In this document: piece after piece, positions 45,651 to 57,411 of the stretch
Position numbering within the stretch: the first letter of the stretch is position 1
Layout of the letters: every line of letters starts with the position of its first letter
The notes under the pieces: generated by a model
The model's input: the letters and a program-made list of their open reading frames with translations, nothing else
Databases searched by the model: none
Told to the model about the DNA's origin: nothing
Program-made: the position numbers and the translations under genes
NCBI RefSeq assembly: GCF_905475345.1
Contig: NC_066610.1
Coordinates: forward strand, 2,452,386-2,516,385
Length of the DNA stretch: 64,000 bases
Direction: 5' to 3'
DNA from: Vespula vulgaris
Lineage: Eukaryota > Arthropoda > Insecta > Hymenoptera > Vespidae

Positions 45651-45681
<31 letters not shown>
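45651..45681. repeat. (CT)15 microsatellite
   Basis: Uninterrupted CT dinucleotides, a potential GAGA-factor platform about 90 bases from the CArG box. Confidence 0.97.
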
Positions 45682-45686
<5 letters not shown>

Positions 45687-46074
45687 TACGAGCGTCTCTT
45701 CTTCCGATCGAGTTTACGTTCCTTAGAACGCGACGAACGCTTTGTCACGCGCACCTGGTCGCATTTCGAGATTTGTTTTCGCCAAGACTCGCACCGCTGA
45801 AAGATATGACGCGATTACGGATAGGTGGACGGGGGAACGGGAGGAAGCCTATGCCGGATGACGTCGATGGCGCGAGAATCCCAAGAAGAGAGGCGGATCT
45901 TTGCGACGGACTTTGCGTGCCTTCGCGTACACGAGAAACTTTTTATTGAAATCAAAAATCTAAATAAAGCGGCTACTTCGTAGAGGAAACTTCGTGGAGG
46001 ATGCTTCGCTATTACTTGCGCGTACTTTACCAGCCGTGAGAGAGCCACGTCGTTTATCGTTTATGCTCGTCGCT

Positions 46075-46075
<1 letters not shown>

Positions 46076-46122
<47 letters not shown>
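46076..46122. repeat. (ACG)15 microsatellite
   Basis: Uninterrupted ACG triplets, giving Thr, Arg or Asp runs on the plus strand and Val/Ser/Arg runs on the minus strand. Confidence 0.97.
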
Positions 46123-46123
<1 letters not shown>

Positions 46124-48180
46124 TCGCAGCCGTCGTCGCAGCGACGTTTATCTTAGGAAAAATTCTTTGTCGATCGTGGATCAAATAAGCCGTCGCGCTA
46201 CGCATGCGAATAACCGGCGTCTCTTGGCTCTTGGTAGAAACTGGACGATCGAACGAAGAAACGAAGGAACGAAATACGGCGTTCGTGGTAACATAAATTC
46301 GATGATAAAAGTTACGCCCGTATAGAGGAATCGAGTAAACCGCTCGCAGTTGGAATGTTCGAAAGAGGGTTAACCGGTAGGTCGGACGATAATTTTCTTC
46401 AAGATTACTTGAGAAGTAAATTATAGTAGACTTTGCGTCGGCAATCGCGGAGAAACGCGCGCGATATACGGTCACGGGATGTTATACATACGTCGTCGCA
46501 CCTGGCCGCATCGCGGTGTGGGTGCCACGAGGAGGAAGGCAAGAGGGCCGTCGAAAGTAATGTATGCACCCCTGTACGCACAATAGAGTCCGCGAGCCGA
46601 GGAGAGACACCTGAGCCTGCAGCCGCGGCGGAGCGTTATTCGAGCCGGCTGCTCGTTCGATAATCGCGCCTTGCACCGATCGTTCTAACTGTCGCCGAAG
46701 AAGAAATAGAGAAGAAAGAGCGAAGAAGATGAGAGAGAGAGAGACGGGACGAGCAGTGTAATTTCGAGTGTATCGCCACGACGATAATCGACTACGATAA
46801 CGGATCGAACGAGTCGGAATAAAAGACGCTTGTCGTTAGCGTACCGACGTGATTATTTTCATTATAGTAGGTACTACCTACACGTACTTACGTTCGTTGG
46901 AACGATCGTTATCTCGACTTTGTGCCTTCCCACTGTGCTCGAGCGAGCGCGAGCGAGTAAGCGCGCGCGTTCGCGAGAAGCCCTGGCTTAGATTTCATGT
47001 TTTTTCTTAATGATTCGAGCAATTAGCCACGCTGAGTGCCCTGACTTCTCGTCGTTCCGGCGAACTCCCTCGTCTCCTCCCTCTTCCTTTCCATCCGAGA
47101 TCCCCGCGCGTATCGTCATTTTTCCTGCTCCTCTCGAAGATAAACGACGAAGCCGACGGATTCCGACTGGAAAAAAATGATTGCGACTCGTTACCACGAT
47201 CGAGTCTACGACGCGTTGCTCGTTAGATTCTCCTACTCGATTTCTACTAAATAAAGATAGAAAGGCCACATTTTTCGAGCGAGCGAATAAAGCATAATAG
47301 AACGAGCGCGCAGAACGAGCAGCTCCAAGGTTTTCTCCTTCTTCTTCTTTTTCTTTATCTCGCGAGGCTTTTTCCGAAGATGAAAAATTGTCTTAACGAG
47401 AGGGAAGAAAAATACGGGGCGAAACTCTCGCGAAAGGAAGAGAGGGACGTGCCGTGTTTGCGCATTGTTATGTTAACGCCTCGGCAAAGTAACAATCGAC
47501 TCGAGGACAATGGCGAAATCCCTTTGGACGAAAGAAGGAGGGAGCAGGAGAGAGAGAGAAGGAAACGGCGTTATCGCATTATCGTATTGCGGCGCGGCAC
47601 TGCCTTTACGTAAATTCGCGTAAAAGTGCATCGCGCCGTCCCTTTCGTTCTTTCCCGCGACTTACGTCTATGTAAAATCTCCTTACTGGCGACGACGAAG
47701 CGCCCTTTGCCCTCCCTGCCACCGTGTCTCTCTCCTTCTCTCGCGCCCTCTTTAATATTCCCCGTTAGCATAAAAATGCGAGGAGATTTCGCACGTTTCG
47801 TACGGATATCCGTACCGAGGACTCTCATGACATTATTATACGTTCGCTCTATTCGGACGATAATCTACTTCGCGGATCGTTTGATTTCCGATCGTTAGCT
47901 TCCTCGAAGTAAGTACGAACTTGGAGAGAAAGATATTCTCGTCTCGAAAGCGAGAATCCTCGAGGAAAGAACGGATCGCACGCTTATCGTCTCGTCGGCC
48001 ATTCGTAGGCCCTCCGAGTTTTTCGTCGTGCAGGTACTTTTCTGACGATATACCTAAACTATAGAATGCGTTGGTAAAACGGGCAACCCCTATACTACAC
48101 GAAGGGATGGTCCCAGAGACAGAGATAAAGAGAGAAAAAGAGAGAGAGAGGAAAGGGGCGGCTCGTGGATGGGTGGGCGA
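46123..48180. other. Gene-free, microsatellite-poor segment
   Basis: Unique CpG-rich sequence with only short GA stretches (46730-46744, 48121-48152). No exon, RNA gene or mobile element recognised. Confidence 0.7.
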
Positions 48181-48230
48181 ATATGCAAATGTAATTGATA
48201 TTACTTTTTAAATATTCCCCACTCTCCCCG
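48179..48230 (+). promoter_or_regulatory. Octamer-bearing AT-rich element
   Basis: GAATATGCAAAT (the octamer ATGCAAAT is at 48183-48190) is followed by GTAATTGATATTAC. This combines a POU octamer with a homeodomain-like core and is directly adjacent to a GTTC array. Confidence 0.3.
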
Positions 48231-48250
48231 ACAGCGGCCACCCGTCTGTT

Positions 48251-48294
48251 GTTCGTTCGTTCGTTCGTTCGTTCGTTCGTTCGTTCGTTCGTTC
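48251..48294. repeat. (GTTC)11 microsatellite
   Basis: Eleven uninterrupted GTTC units. Confidence 0.97.
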
Positions 48295-48430
48295 TCTAAC
48301 AGCAGAGGGTGCGCCTGCTTTATACACTCTTACTCTAAGTGCCTTTTACCCCCGTACCGTCGCTACCGCCACCGCCACCGACGGCCTCCTATACTGCCCT
48401 TTTCCTCCCTCTCTCTCTCTCTCTCCTCTT

Positions 48431-49615
48431 TCTCTCCGCTCTTCTTTACGCGGCATTCCCGTAAGCAAAGCTAATTAATAGGCTTTACGAAGAGATAGCT
48501 AGGAGATATCTCGGTCCGGATTACCGAAAAGAGTAGTATTCGTGTTTCTCCTTGTATCTTACGAATCGTTGCGTTTTTCCAAGACTCGACGACGTTTTTA
48601 TCAACCGATCGTAATCTTTTTTCGTTTCTTTTCGTCCCACGTTTCTTCGTTCATTCAGGGGAGAACGGATACGTTCTCAATGCGAAAAGAAATCGAGATC
48701 GGTCCATCGAGTTATAGCGACACGACGGCGTTCATGTAGATTAGCTCGATAAATTCAGTATAGGCGAATATAACTGCGCTACGCGATATATCCGTCTCCT
48801 TTTTTTCTTTCGGATCATCCGTCAAATACATATCATCGTCTACCTCGTTGATTGATTCAATTCTAGCTACAGGCGGAATCTAGTGAATTATCATATATTA
48901 ATTTGCACGCGATACGCAATGAATCTATTAATTGAATGCACCACATCGACGATTCGCTGATTATGATTAATGAGATCATAATAGGCTTGCCTCGCGGCAT
49001 TAGAAGCACGAGTGACCCGTATTTAATTACCGCTCTTCCCGAAGGCGATGCCTTCTTTTTTTCATCGAACCGATTAAACGTACGAACAATGTTTTTCCCT
49101 CTAAACGTCGCTCTTCCAAACGTTTCGTTCGAACGATCGAGGCTACCGGCACACGTTTACGGCCCGTCGGAAAGGAGGGCCAAACAAACCGTAGATATCA
49201 AATAAATCTCGTTTAAACGATTACGCGTTTTGCCCTTTGACGCTTTAATACAATTAGTTTGAAATAATACGTCTTTGCGTCGATTTAAATATTTATCGGT
49301 TATTAAAGAGCGATTTCATTTTCATTTAACGTTGCGAATACCAGCCGGAATCGAGTCAGAGGTATTCCGGTGAAATTGTCGAGTTTCACGATATAATCGC
49401 GACGTTATAAATCTTCGAAATAGATCGATAAAATAGTATCGACTGAATCTTTAACAAAACGGGCAATCATTTTGTTATATTTCCAGATAGAAAGTAAAAG
49501 TAATCGGCTCGATTTTCTCCTCAGCGAAGAAACTGTTACTACGTAGGCAGACGCTATAAATCCATTCACTCGGATGTAAAAGCGAGTTTTACGAGTGCGT
49601 AGATGATAACGCTCG
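48431..49615. other. AT-richer, repeat-poor block; candidate non-coding conserved region
   Basis: About 1.2 kb almost free of simple repeats, with an AT-rich core at 48840-49330 rich in TTAATT, GATTAATGAG, TTTAATTAC and CAATTAG words. A balanced-composition 89-codon frame lies within it at 48936-49205. Confidence 0.4.
48936..49205 (+). other. Small ATG-started ORF (89 codons), coding status uncertain
   Basis: The ATG follows directly after an in-frame TGA. The predicted peptide begins Met-His-His-Ile-Asp-Asp and has balanced composition, with no repeat-derived run, signal peptide or membrane segment. No family is recognised. It sits in AT-rich DNA, where an 89-codon open frame is less expected than in the GC-rich part, but enhancer-like motifs in the same DNA offer another reason for conservation. 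Confidence 0.1.
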
Positions 49616-49953
49616 GACGAGAGGGGGGAGGGGAGAGAGCAAAAAGAAACATGGAAAAGAACAGAAAAGAAAAAGAAAGGATAAAAATCGAAAAGACTCG
49701 AACATTTTCTTCTGGCTAACAGAGGCGTCGAACGATCGTGGATTCGATCGTCGTTGCGATAGCTCGCGCAAGAGAAAATCGCTTGCTTCTATTACCTCGC
49801 GTACGCGTATAGGTACGAAATATACGATAATCTCGAAGGCGTATCGCGGGCCCTAATAGAATGACGTAATGGTAAGCAAGCGGCTGTCGGAGTCTTCAGC
49901 TTCTTTCTCTTTTTCCTACGTCTAGCCGGGCTTGAGCAGCTGTTTGTACGTTC

Positions 49954-49982
<29 letters not shown>
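49954..49982. repeat. (GA)14 microsatellite
   Basis: Uninterrupted GA dinucleotides. Confidence 0.97.
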
Positions 49983-49984
<2 letters not shown>

Positions 49985-50029
49985 TACACCGGTGCTGGCA
50001 ATAAGATTTATGATAATGCGTCGTCAGGA

Positions 50030-50260
50030 ATAATTAGGCGTACACATACGGCTCTCGTATTATGCATGGCGAGCGCGCATACCACCTATCCGCGTAACGC
50101 ACGGCAAAGTTTCCGACCAGAGAGAATGCACGGAGCCGGATCATTGGCAGTCGCTCAATTAAGACCGTCTTCTGGTAAATAATAACAAGAGGTAAACACG
50201 ACAGCGTGCAATCGTTTGCACCTCGCTTAATGTCATAATCGCGCTTTTCCCTTATCACGT
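50030..50260. promoter_or_regulatory. Candidate enhancer with paired forkhead-like sites
   Basis: The repeat-free block holds ATTATGCATGG, GTAAATA (50175-50181) and GTAAACA (50192-50198), the latter two matching the forkhead core RTAAAYA and spaced 17 bases apart. GTGCAA and TTGCAC arms separated by TCGT follow at 50206-50221. No exon seen. Confidence 0.3.
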
Positions 50261-50382
50261 TCCATGCCTTTTCTTTAACGAGTCGCGGGCGCACTTTTAT
50301 CAAAGGCTGACTTTCCCTCGGGTCTGAACGAAGGGATGCTCGGTGCGCTCGCTTTTACGGAGCGTGACAAGGAGAGAGAATA

Positions 50383-50418
50383 GGAGAGAGAGAGAGAGAG
50401 AGAGAGAGCAACGACGAG

Positions 50419-50472
<54 letters not shown>

Positions 50473-50476
50473 GAGG
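50383..50476. repeat. (GA)13 and (ACG)~19 compound array
   Basis: GA units at 50383-50408 abut an ACG triplet array at 50411-50470, the longest triplet array in the window, then GGAGGA. Confidence 0.97.
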
Positions 50477-50549
50477 AGTATAAGCGTAGTTGCGTGCCAC
50501 GAGTAGGTAATTACCAGGTTCCCCGTGGTAACCCAACGGCGGAGCAGCG

Positions 50550-50855
50550 ATGGCGGATTCTCTCGACTTGCTCGCTCGCTTCGACCGCGAAGGATTCAGG
50601 CATTCGGGCATTCGGGCGACGCCACCGTACGATGTTCCCGTCACACCGGTGGTTTCAACGCCAATTAAACACCCGCTTGTCAAGGAGACGCCGAGAATGA
50701 GAAAGAGAGAGGGAGGGGCGCCCACGCACGCATCGAGCACCGATTCGTCGTCGCACGCAATACGTTGCCCTCGCACGAATTCCGATTATTACCCACCTCT
50801 CGTCGCGATGGCTAACGAATGCGACCAATTCTCGAGATTAAGAGCTTCTTCTTAA
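50550..50855 (+). CDS. Candidate small protein (101 residues), unrecognised, low confidence
   Basis: The ATG lies in a favourable context (G at -3, G at +4), and an in-frame TAA 18 bases upstream makes it the first possible start. The frame ends at TAA before ACGTCTGATACC. The product begins Met-Ala-Asp-Ser-Leu-Asp-Leu-Leu-Ala-Arg-Phe, is Pro/Thr/Ser-rich in the middle and has no repeat-derived run, signal peptide or membrane segment. No family is recognised. It sits between a large ACG array and an AT-rich block. Other frames are also partly open here, so chance is a strong alternative. Confidence 0.15.
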   Translation: MADSLDLLARFDREGFRHSGIRATPPYDVPVTPVVSTPIKHPLVKETPRMRKREGGAPTHASSTDSSSHAIRCPRTNSDYYPPLVAMANECDQFSRLRASS

Positions 50856-50879
50856 ACGTCTGATACCGCTCGAGGGAAT

Positions 50880-51235
50880 TAAAGGAGGCATCGCTTCGCG
50901 ATCTACATATATATTACTATTAGGTACGCTTTAAATCGTATATTTAATTCGTACAAGGGATATTACCACGTGCCACGTAAACGCGACTTACGCATTGCGG
51001 TAATTTCTTACAGTTTATACATACCGCGAGTACAAATTTATTAGCGGCATTTAATTACCGCGATCGAACGACGACGTTTCTTTCGATGTTACCCCGAGAT
51101 AGTCGCTCCCCGTAAATCCAGCTCGCACGCGGCTTGCAATTAATGATTGTTATTAAAAAATAAAATCCTAATTAATGCCAGCGATAGTGCGTGCGCTAAA
51201 TGAATAAAATCTGCCGTAGTCGTGCGACTTGACAA
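50880..51235. promoter_or_regulatory. Candidate conserved non-coding element, homeodomain-rich
   Basis: An AT-rich, repeat-free block with TTTAATTAC, GCAATTAATGATTG, CCTAATTAATGCC, CCACGTGCC and GTAAATCC words. Clusters of TAATTA/TAATGA cores in unique sequence are typical of developmental enhancers. Conservation has not been measured. Confidence 0.35.
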
Positions 51236-51739
51236 ATGTCGTCTTTATCGGCGTACCTCGTCCGTTTTTAAGTGCGTATCGTCGAATCGTAACGCAGCCG
51301 GACTTTCCTCAACCCTCCTCCTTCTCCACCTTCGCCGTAACAGGAAAGAAGGAAGAAGAAAAATTGCGAATGCATTTAGGTCGGAGCGCTACGACAGAAG
51401 GCGCGATAACGAAAAAAGGCCGCGTGCGTGCCTCGATAAAAAATATATTACACGACTCGCGACGCGCGTTTAAACGTATCGCGCCATAATTCTCTACGGT
51501 AAAACATTCTCCAGTCGCGTTCGATTTCTTTTTCCCTACGCAAACTAGATCGTCCAATGGGCCGTTTTATACCAAAGCGAAATATATGGATTTTTAAAAG
51601 AGCGTGAATTAAGTTTCAGAGGAAGAACGACGCTCGTTTAATACCGACGACGCAGTATTTTCACCCTCGTGCGACTGATTTAAAAGTACGCGATACCGTT
51701 ACGTACACGAGTTACGTAGCAGATAAGCGGATATCAGCG

Positions 51740-51742
<3 letters not shown>

Positions 51743-51770
<28 letters not shown>
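51743..51770. repeat. (CT)14 microsatellite
   Basis: Uninterrupted CT dinucleotides following GCGCGC. Confidence 0.97.
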
Positions 51771-53306
51771 GCCGACACATATCCAGGCTGACCGAGCGAC
51801 GTTCTTTATCGACGATCGCGTTCCGTACTTTGTACTTTGCTCCGATCGTCCTTCGTTCGTCGTTCCTCGCTGTTCTCGATAAATCGAGCGTGAACGTGCT
51901 TAAACCGAGCCTTTCCTTTCGCCTTGTCCGAGAGGAGAGAGAAGAAACTCTTTCGTGGGCCTCGACGAGAAAATTAGCCCGAGCACGTGGGAGAACGAAA
52001 AAGCTAGGCATCCCCCGACAATCAGCCCCCCGTGGCTTCGGTAGCTACGGTTCAACGTCGCTTTTAATCACGTCCCGGTCGTAGGGTGCACGCCACTGGC
52101 ACCCATGGGGCCGTTTCATTGAAACGCCCGCTCGTTGGATATTCGACTGCTTTATTAGAACCATACCTATCCTTCTTCCTCTTCCTCTTCCATCTACTTT
52201 GCCTCTTCCGGTAACGCGAAGGAAATTATCGAGTATCGTAACGGCTTCGAGAGTACTCCGAGCCGCACGGAAACGGGAATTTGTAACGAGCGAGGATAGC
52301 GATCGTTTTCCGAGTTGGCAAAGTTATTTTGAAAGGGAAAGTCTAAAGAGGAGGTGGAGGAAGAGGAGAAGGATACTCTGTCGCGAATATGCAAGAGCAG
52401 ATCGCGCATACGCAAGGTCCGCCGTGATAGCTTCTCGCCGTCGGGCATTTGCGCAAGAGGAAGGCCGTCGGTTATCTCGGCACATCGCCGTTTCGCGAGC
52501 TAATTAGCCATCTTACTTGGCAAATGGCTTCCGCGACTCGCCGAATCGCAGCCGGCCCTCGTACCTTCTCGCTCTTCTTATCGCATCGAAATCTAACTCG
52601 AGTCAAATCGAGATTCTACGAGAACTCGTCGGACCGATACCGCGCGTAGATCTCTCGAGGATTTCCCGCATCTTCCCTCCGCTTCCTGCGGAGAGAGGCG
52701 AGAAAGGGCAAGGAAAAGAAAAAGAAAGAAAGAAAAACGAGCGGCACCGTGCGACATCCTATCGCGAACGCATACACCGGCATCTTTTATTAAACTCGAC
52801 CCTTCCTCGGGGATGAGGGAACGGCTACCCGGGAGCGCGTCCTGGATTTATCCCTGAGAGACCTTCCATCATTTTAAAGCCCGCCGTGATAAAATTAGAC
52901 GGACGATTTCATAGAAGGAAGAAATTATCGGTCGGTTGGAAAGTTTTGAAATCGATCGTTGTTGGGCGATCGAGCGTTGTTAAAGTTTCGCGGCGATGAA
53001 TTGGCAAAGGAGGAAGATGAGATAACATCGATGGAATCTTCCTCGTCGAAAGTAGTCGTTCGACGTCGCGTCGTAAGATCGACGGCTCGCGATCGGCGAC
53101 GCGTGGAAACGAATGGCATGGTCGTTGAGGCCTCGACTTAGCAGCCACACCAAGAGGATCGAGCGCGCGCGCTCGTACGTACTCGCACACGCGGAATAAT
53201 GATCAGCTATCGGGTCTTGGTCGATGCACGTTCCTCGCAAATGACGTGTCAGGTGCAGTCGTTGCGCATCGTTCCGCAATGCGGGCCCCTCTTCCTTCGC
53301 CTCGCT

Positions 53307-53340
<34 letters not shown>

Positions 53341-54110
53341 TCTTTCTTTTACGTTCGACTCCAAAAGTGTCGCTTGTCGATCGTCGTTAGTTCCTCGACG
53401 ATGACGACCAACTTCCTTTCAACTTTAGAATCTCGAAATTACGTCGACGGTCCCGCTTTCTTTCTCCGTTCTTCGTTTTATCGTTAAATACCTTTGTCAT
53501 ACCTTGGAAAGAACGTGGCAAATCACTATTCAATTGGCACGATCGTTCTCGTTATTACCTCCGGCTCGAGGGGAAAACGGTTCGAATAATACCGAGTTAC
53601 GAAACTCTATCCGTCGTGATGCGTTTTATCGTCGGTTCGCCAAGTCGAGGTCCCCGACTATAAACGTACGACGAATTTTCGTCAAAGAAGGGAGGAGAGT
53701 CGATATTTACGAGAGATCTTTAAATCCGCGAGATCGTCCAGTTTTTCCTTTTACTCTCTCGTCCCTCGGACGAGCGTCTCACGTAAAACGATAGAGAATA
53801 TTAGAAGGAACGGCATTGCGGCATAGGTCGTCGATCACGGCGGCGCGGCGAATAATCGAGAGGAGCCGTAATAGAAAGCACGTCGTTTCCCACGACGGCG
53901 ATTCGCGCTCGTCACGAATCGCATGACGGCGCGTGACGAGAGAAGGACGAGGACGCCCTTACGTTCGCGAACCTTTGTCCGTCGACTAGGAGGAACGGAG
54001 GGAAACGCTAGACGTTTCTAGCCTAGATCCTGACCCCTAATCACGACGTAATAATACCCGATCACGAAAGATATTGCACATTTCCGCGGAATCACTGCTA
54101 TTTCATGCTG
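51771..54110. other. Gene-free segment
   Basis: Mostly unique DNA with a CTTCCT stretch near 52170-52190 and a CT array at 53308-53337. No exon recognised. Confidence 0.7.
53308..53337. repeat. (CT)15 microsatellite
   Basis: Uninterrupted CT dinucleotides. Confidence 0.97.
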
Positions 54111-54115
54111 GTAAG

Positions 54116-54160
54116 AGGAAGAAGAAGAAGAAGAAGAAGAACAAGGAGAAGGAGAAGAGA
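54116..54160. repeat. (GAA)n purine triplet array
   Basis: GAA triplets with AAC and GGA interruptions. Confidence 0.95.
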
Positions 54161-54502
54161 TGCACCCGTCCTCGGTCGTTCGACTCGCCTCTCTTTTACT
54201 GTCCGTCGACATGCGATCCGAAATCCGCTCGACTCTCGCCTATCGAACGACTTTCGGTCGTTTCGCTCGCGTCTCGCTTTCTAGTATTCGCTAGAATCCT
54301 AAGGAATCGAAGGATATAGGCCGAAAAAGAGGATCCGTCGAGAGAGAATCCGGCTGCTCGACAGGACGGGTTTAAAGCGAGCGTTTTTACGCGACGGCGA
54401 AAGAACAATTGGAAAGAGATCCCGGTGATGGGCCCAAAGGCGATGGTCGAGGAGACGAGACGAGACGTAGGCGTCCGTTCTACGGGACCGTACGAAAAGC
54501 AA

Positions 54503-54528
54503 CAGAGAGAGAGAGAGAGAGAGAGAGA
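54503..54528. repeat. (AG)13 microsatellite
   Basis: Uninterrupted AG dinucleotides. Confidence 0.97.
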
Positions 54529-55495
54529 CGAAAAAGGGATGGAGGTGGAAGAGAGAAGGGTGCCTCGAGCCAGCCGCACCATTAATCATCGGGGTAATTC
54601 CATAGATGGCTCTTGGCTGCTCCGAGGAGCGAGCGATGCATGCCAAACTTGCCTCGTGCTTTGCTTGCCGAACGAGCTGCGAAGAGATGCATTCGTTTCT
54701 GCTAGAGCGAGAGAGAAGGAGAGAGAGAAATAGTATAAGAGCGAGACTCGAAACGAGGCCTTTTGAATGATACGTATCGCTCGGTGGTATTCCGGATGAG
54801 GGAACGTCTCAATGAGTATCGAAATATTCCCTCTTTCTCTTTTTCTCTTCCTACATGCGTACTGTTTCACCTCGTAATTTCAAACGTTATCGATATCGGA
54901 GTTTCTTCTCCCTCGTCTTGTTTTACAAGAATATCGGCACGTTTCGAACTAGATATGGGCAAACGGCGAGTAATTAGTGATCGATTATAACCGGTCGATC
55001 TTCCAAGTATATTATCTACCCTTATAATCGGAAAGCCGATTCGTTCGTAAAGGTGGATATTTATCGGAAAAGGAGGAGCTCCGTTATCGTCGGAGGGTTC
55101 GATGAGATCGGACGTTAACGAGGTAGGACGAGTCGTTAGAACCTTGTCGCGGGCCCGTTCGTACAACGTCGCGTCTACTCTCCGGGCGAGTTTCTTCCCT
55201 CGCAAGAAGTCTCGTACATATATACTTTCTTTCTCTCTCTCTCCCTCTCTCTCCTTTCGCTCGGCTCGTTGTTAAATCCGTCGGAGAACACGTCGAACGT
55301 AAAATAAGGGATTCGAAGAGAGGGAATCGCAAAAAAAGATCGAACTCGTCCGCGGAGACACGGTGGCCACCGGGCCGTCCGAACGATGTCAGGAGTTTAA
55401 TCAATGCATTTAGCCGAATTCCTGTCTGGCCCAAATAAAAGGCGAGACGAGGGGAGTTTAAGCGCAAAAAACGGGCAGTGCACGTCGCGGCCGCC

Positions 55496-55530
55496 CACCA
55501 GCACCAGCACCAGCACCGGCACCGGCACCA
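55496..55530. repeat. (CACCAG/CACCGG)n hexamer array
   Basis: About six hexamer units, three with AG and two with GG at the variable positions. They read as Thr-Ser/Thr-Gly repeats in one plus frame and Trp-Cys or Gly-Ala-Gly-Val in others. No protein family is recognised. Confidence 0.9.
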
Positions 55531-55813
55531 CCACCGTCGGCACCACCCCTCTTCTTCCTCCTCCACCTCGTCCTCCTCCTTGCTTTGTCTCAAGCAGGAC
55601 TTTTCGGCCGTCTGCCCGGTCTACGAAAGTTGTTAGGTATTCCGCGAGTGTACTCTCCCGACGAACGAAGGGAGGGGACGAGGTCTCTTCTTCGAACGAC
55701 GTACGTCAAGCACGAAGAACGCTGGACGAGCGACGGCCGGCTCGACGACGAATTTCTAACATCGCCCTTTCCATTCACGGTTTCTCTTCGGCCTGTCGCG
55801 CCACCAGAACCCG

Positions 55814-55838
55814 CTCTCTCTCTCTCTCTCTCTCTCTC
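55814..55838. repeat. (CT)12 microsatellite
   Basis: Uninterrupted CT dinucleotides. Confidence 0.95.
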
Positions 55839-56770
55839 CCTCCTTCCCTGTCCCTTCCTATCCTCGTATTCGTTCCTCCTCTCTGTTTCCTTTCATTTTC
55901 TTCGAAAAATATATTCTTTCCTAGCATCTCTCGTCTAAGAGCGAGCAATGGATTTCATTGAAAGTCGACGAAACTGCGGCGTTTCCGGTTCTCTCTCTCT
56001 CTCTGTCTTGCACGCGCGCCTTATCTGCGTGGACATCTAGGACGGAGGTTGGTTCTTTCGGTTAAAAAGAGAAAGAAAGGGTCCGACGAATAAATTTCGA
56101 CTCGCGGCAACGCGCGCGTTTCATCTCCCTTCTTGCGCTCTCCTCTCTCTTTTTCCGTCCGATCTCCGAAATACGCTGTGTCCTGTTTCACCATTTTCAT
56201 AAGAAAATCCAACAATACGCGACGCGTATAAATCTCTCCCTCTCTCTCTCTCTCTGGCCCCGTCTCGGTAGGCGACTAAATCGGAACGGAGCAATAAATA
56301 TCGCGAGAGCGACGGGGCGAACTTTGATTCATGCTCTCCGAGATCCTTTTGGAAAAGTATGTAGAAACCCGTCGAGTAAAAATCTTGCAAGGATTTTTTG
56401 CTTCGGTTCCTGGGATATCGATTAGGCGATATAAGAAAACGATAGATCTTTCTCTTTCTATCTTTCCCCCCGGAGACATCGGCGTACCGACGAAAGAGAC
56501 AAGGATTTCGTTCGAAAGATCGATACGAAAAGTAAGCTTCGAGCTGAGCGTTATTGATTCTCCTTTCGCGAGTTCGTTACGCCTGTCGGAAGTATAAATC
56601 AAAGGTAAAGTCGTACGTTCGACGTCGCGTCAAACCCGTGGATACCCGTAGGGGCCTTCGATGGAAACGAGGATAACACCTCGTCGTTATTCGCCATGGA
56701 AAACACAAAGGTACGGCTTTTCTTCTTTCTTCCACCCATGGGAGACGATGGAGTTATCTCGCCTGTTACT

Positions 56771-56790
56771 CGTCGTCGTCGTCGTCGTCG

Positions 56791-56831
<41 letters not shown>

Positions 56832-56840
56832 GTCGTCGTC
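56771..56840. repeat. (CGT)7(CAT)13(CGT)3 compound triplet array
   Basis: CGT triplets at 56771-56791, CAT triplets at 56792-56830 and CGT again to 56840. The symmetric arrangement suggests CGT to CAT transition (a CpG change) in the middle of an older CGT array. Confidence 0.97.
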
Positions 56841-57364
56841 ATTATCGAACGCGCACCGGTATCCCTGCTTTTCCGAGCGCGAGCGTTACGCACGAAACTC
56901 TACGACGGCAACGAACAACACAATGCCGAAGGCGATCGTAATTTCTTGGGAATCTAATTGTTGGAACTCTCGGCGCGCGAGCAGGTCGCGCGTTTTCTCG
57001 ATAATAAGGGGGAGAAAAGTCGTAACGAAGTAACGACCCCGGGAGTACTGTTACTCGGTAGCGAAGCTCGCTCACGGAAAAATCATTTCTTAATGGAATA
57101 ATGAGTCGAGATAGCGTAATAATAACGAGATAGGAGTAACATTTTAGTCCGCGTAACGTGAAATTACTCCTACCAAGGGGGAATCTGATAACCGACCCGG
57201 CGATAATTGGATCCGATGCATAAACCATCGTTTTTCGCGTATGGACTCGTTAAGCGACTACTTTCCGAGAAACGGAAACGTCTGGACGCTCGCAATGTAA
57301 CGTAGTCGTTAATGTCCACGGCCTTGAACGATCGTTGCGAGTTGAGTTAATGGAGAACGCGGCC

Positions 57365-57411
57365 CGTTTCGATTCGTTTCGATTCGTTTCGATTCGTTCC
57401 GATTCGTTCCG
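57365..57411. repeat. 10-bp minisatellite CGTTTCGATT, ~4.7 copies
   Basis: Units at 57365, 57375 and 57385 are identical. Copies from 57395 carry CGTTCCGATT. Confidence 0.97.

Larger units (their letters stand above)
54529..56760. other. Gene-free segment
   Basis: Contents are a CACCAG/CACCGG hexamer array at 55496-55530 and CT arrays at 55814-55838 and 56235-56255. The remainder is unique without recognisable exons. Confidence 0.7.

Noticed and set aside
50300..50776. 158-codon minus-strand frame over the ACG array
   Set aside because: Opens at a non-ATG codon and ends in a poly-Arg run translated from the triplet array.
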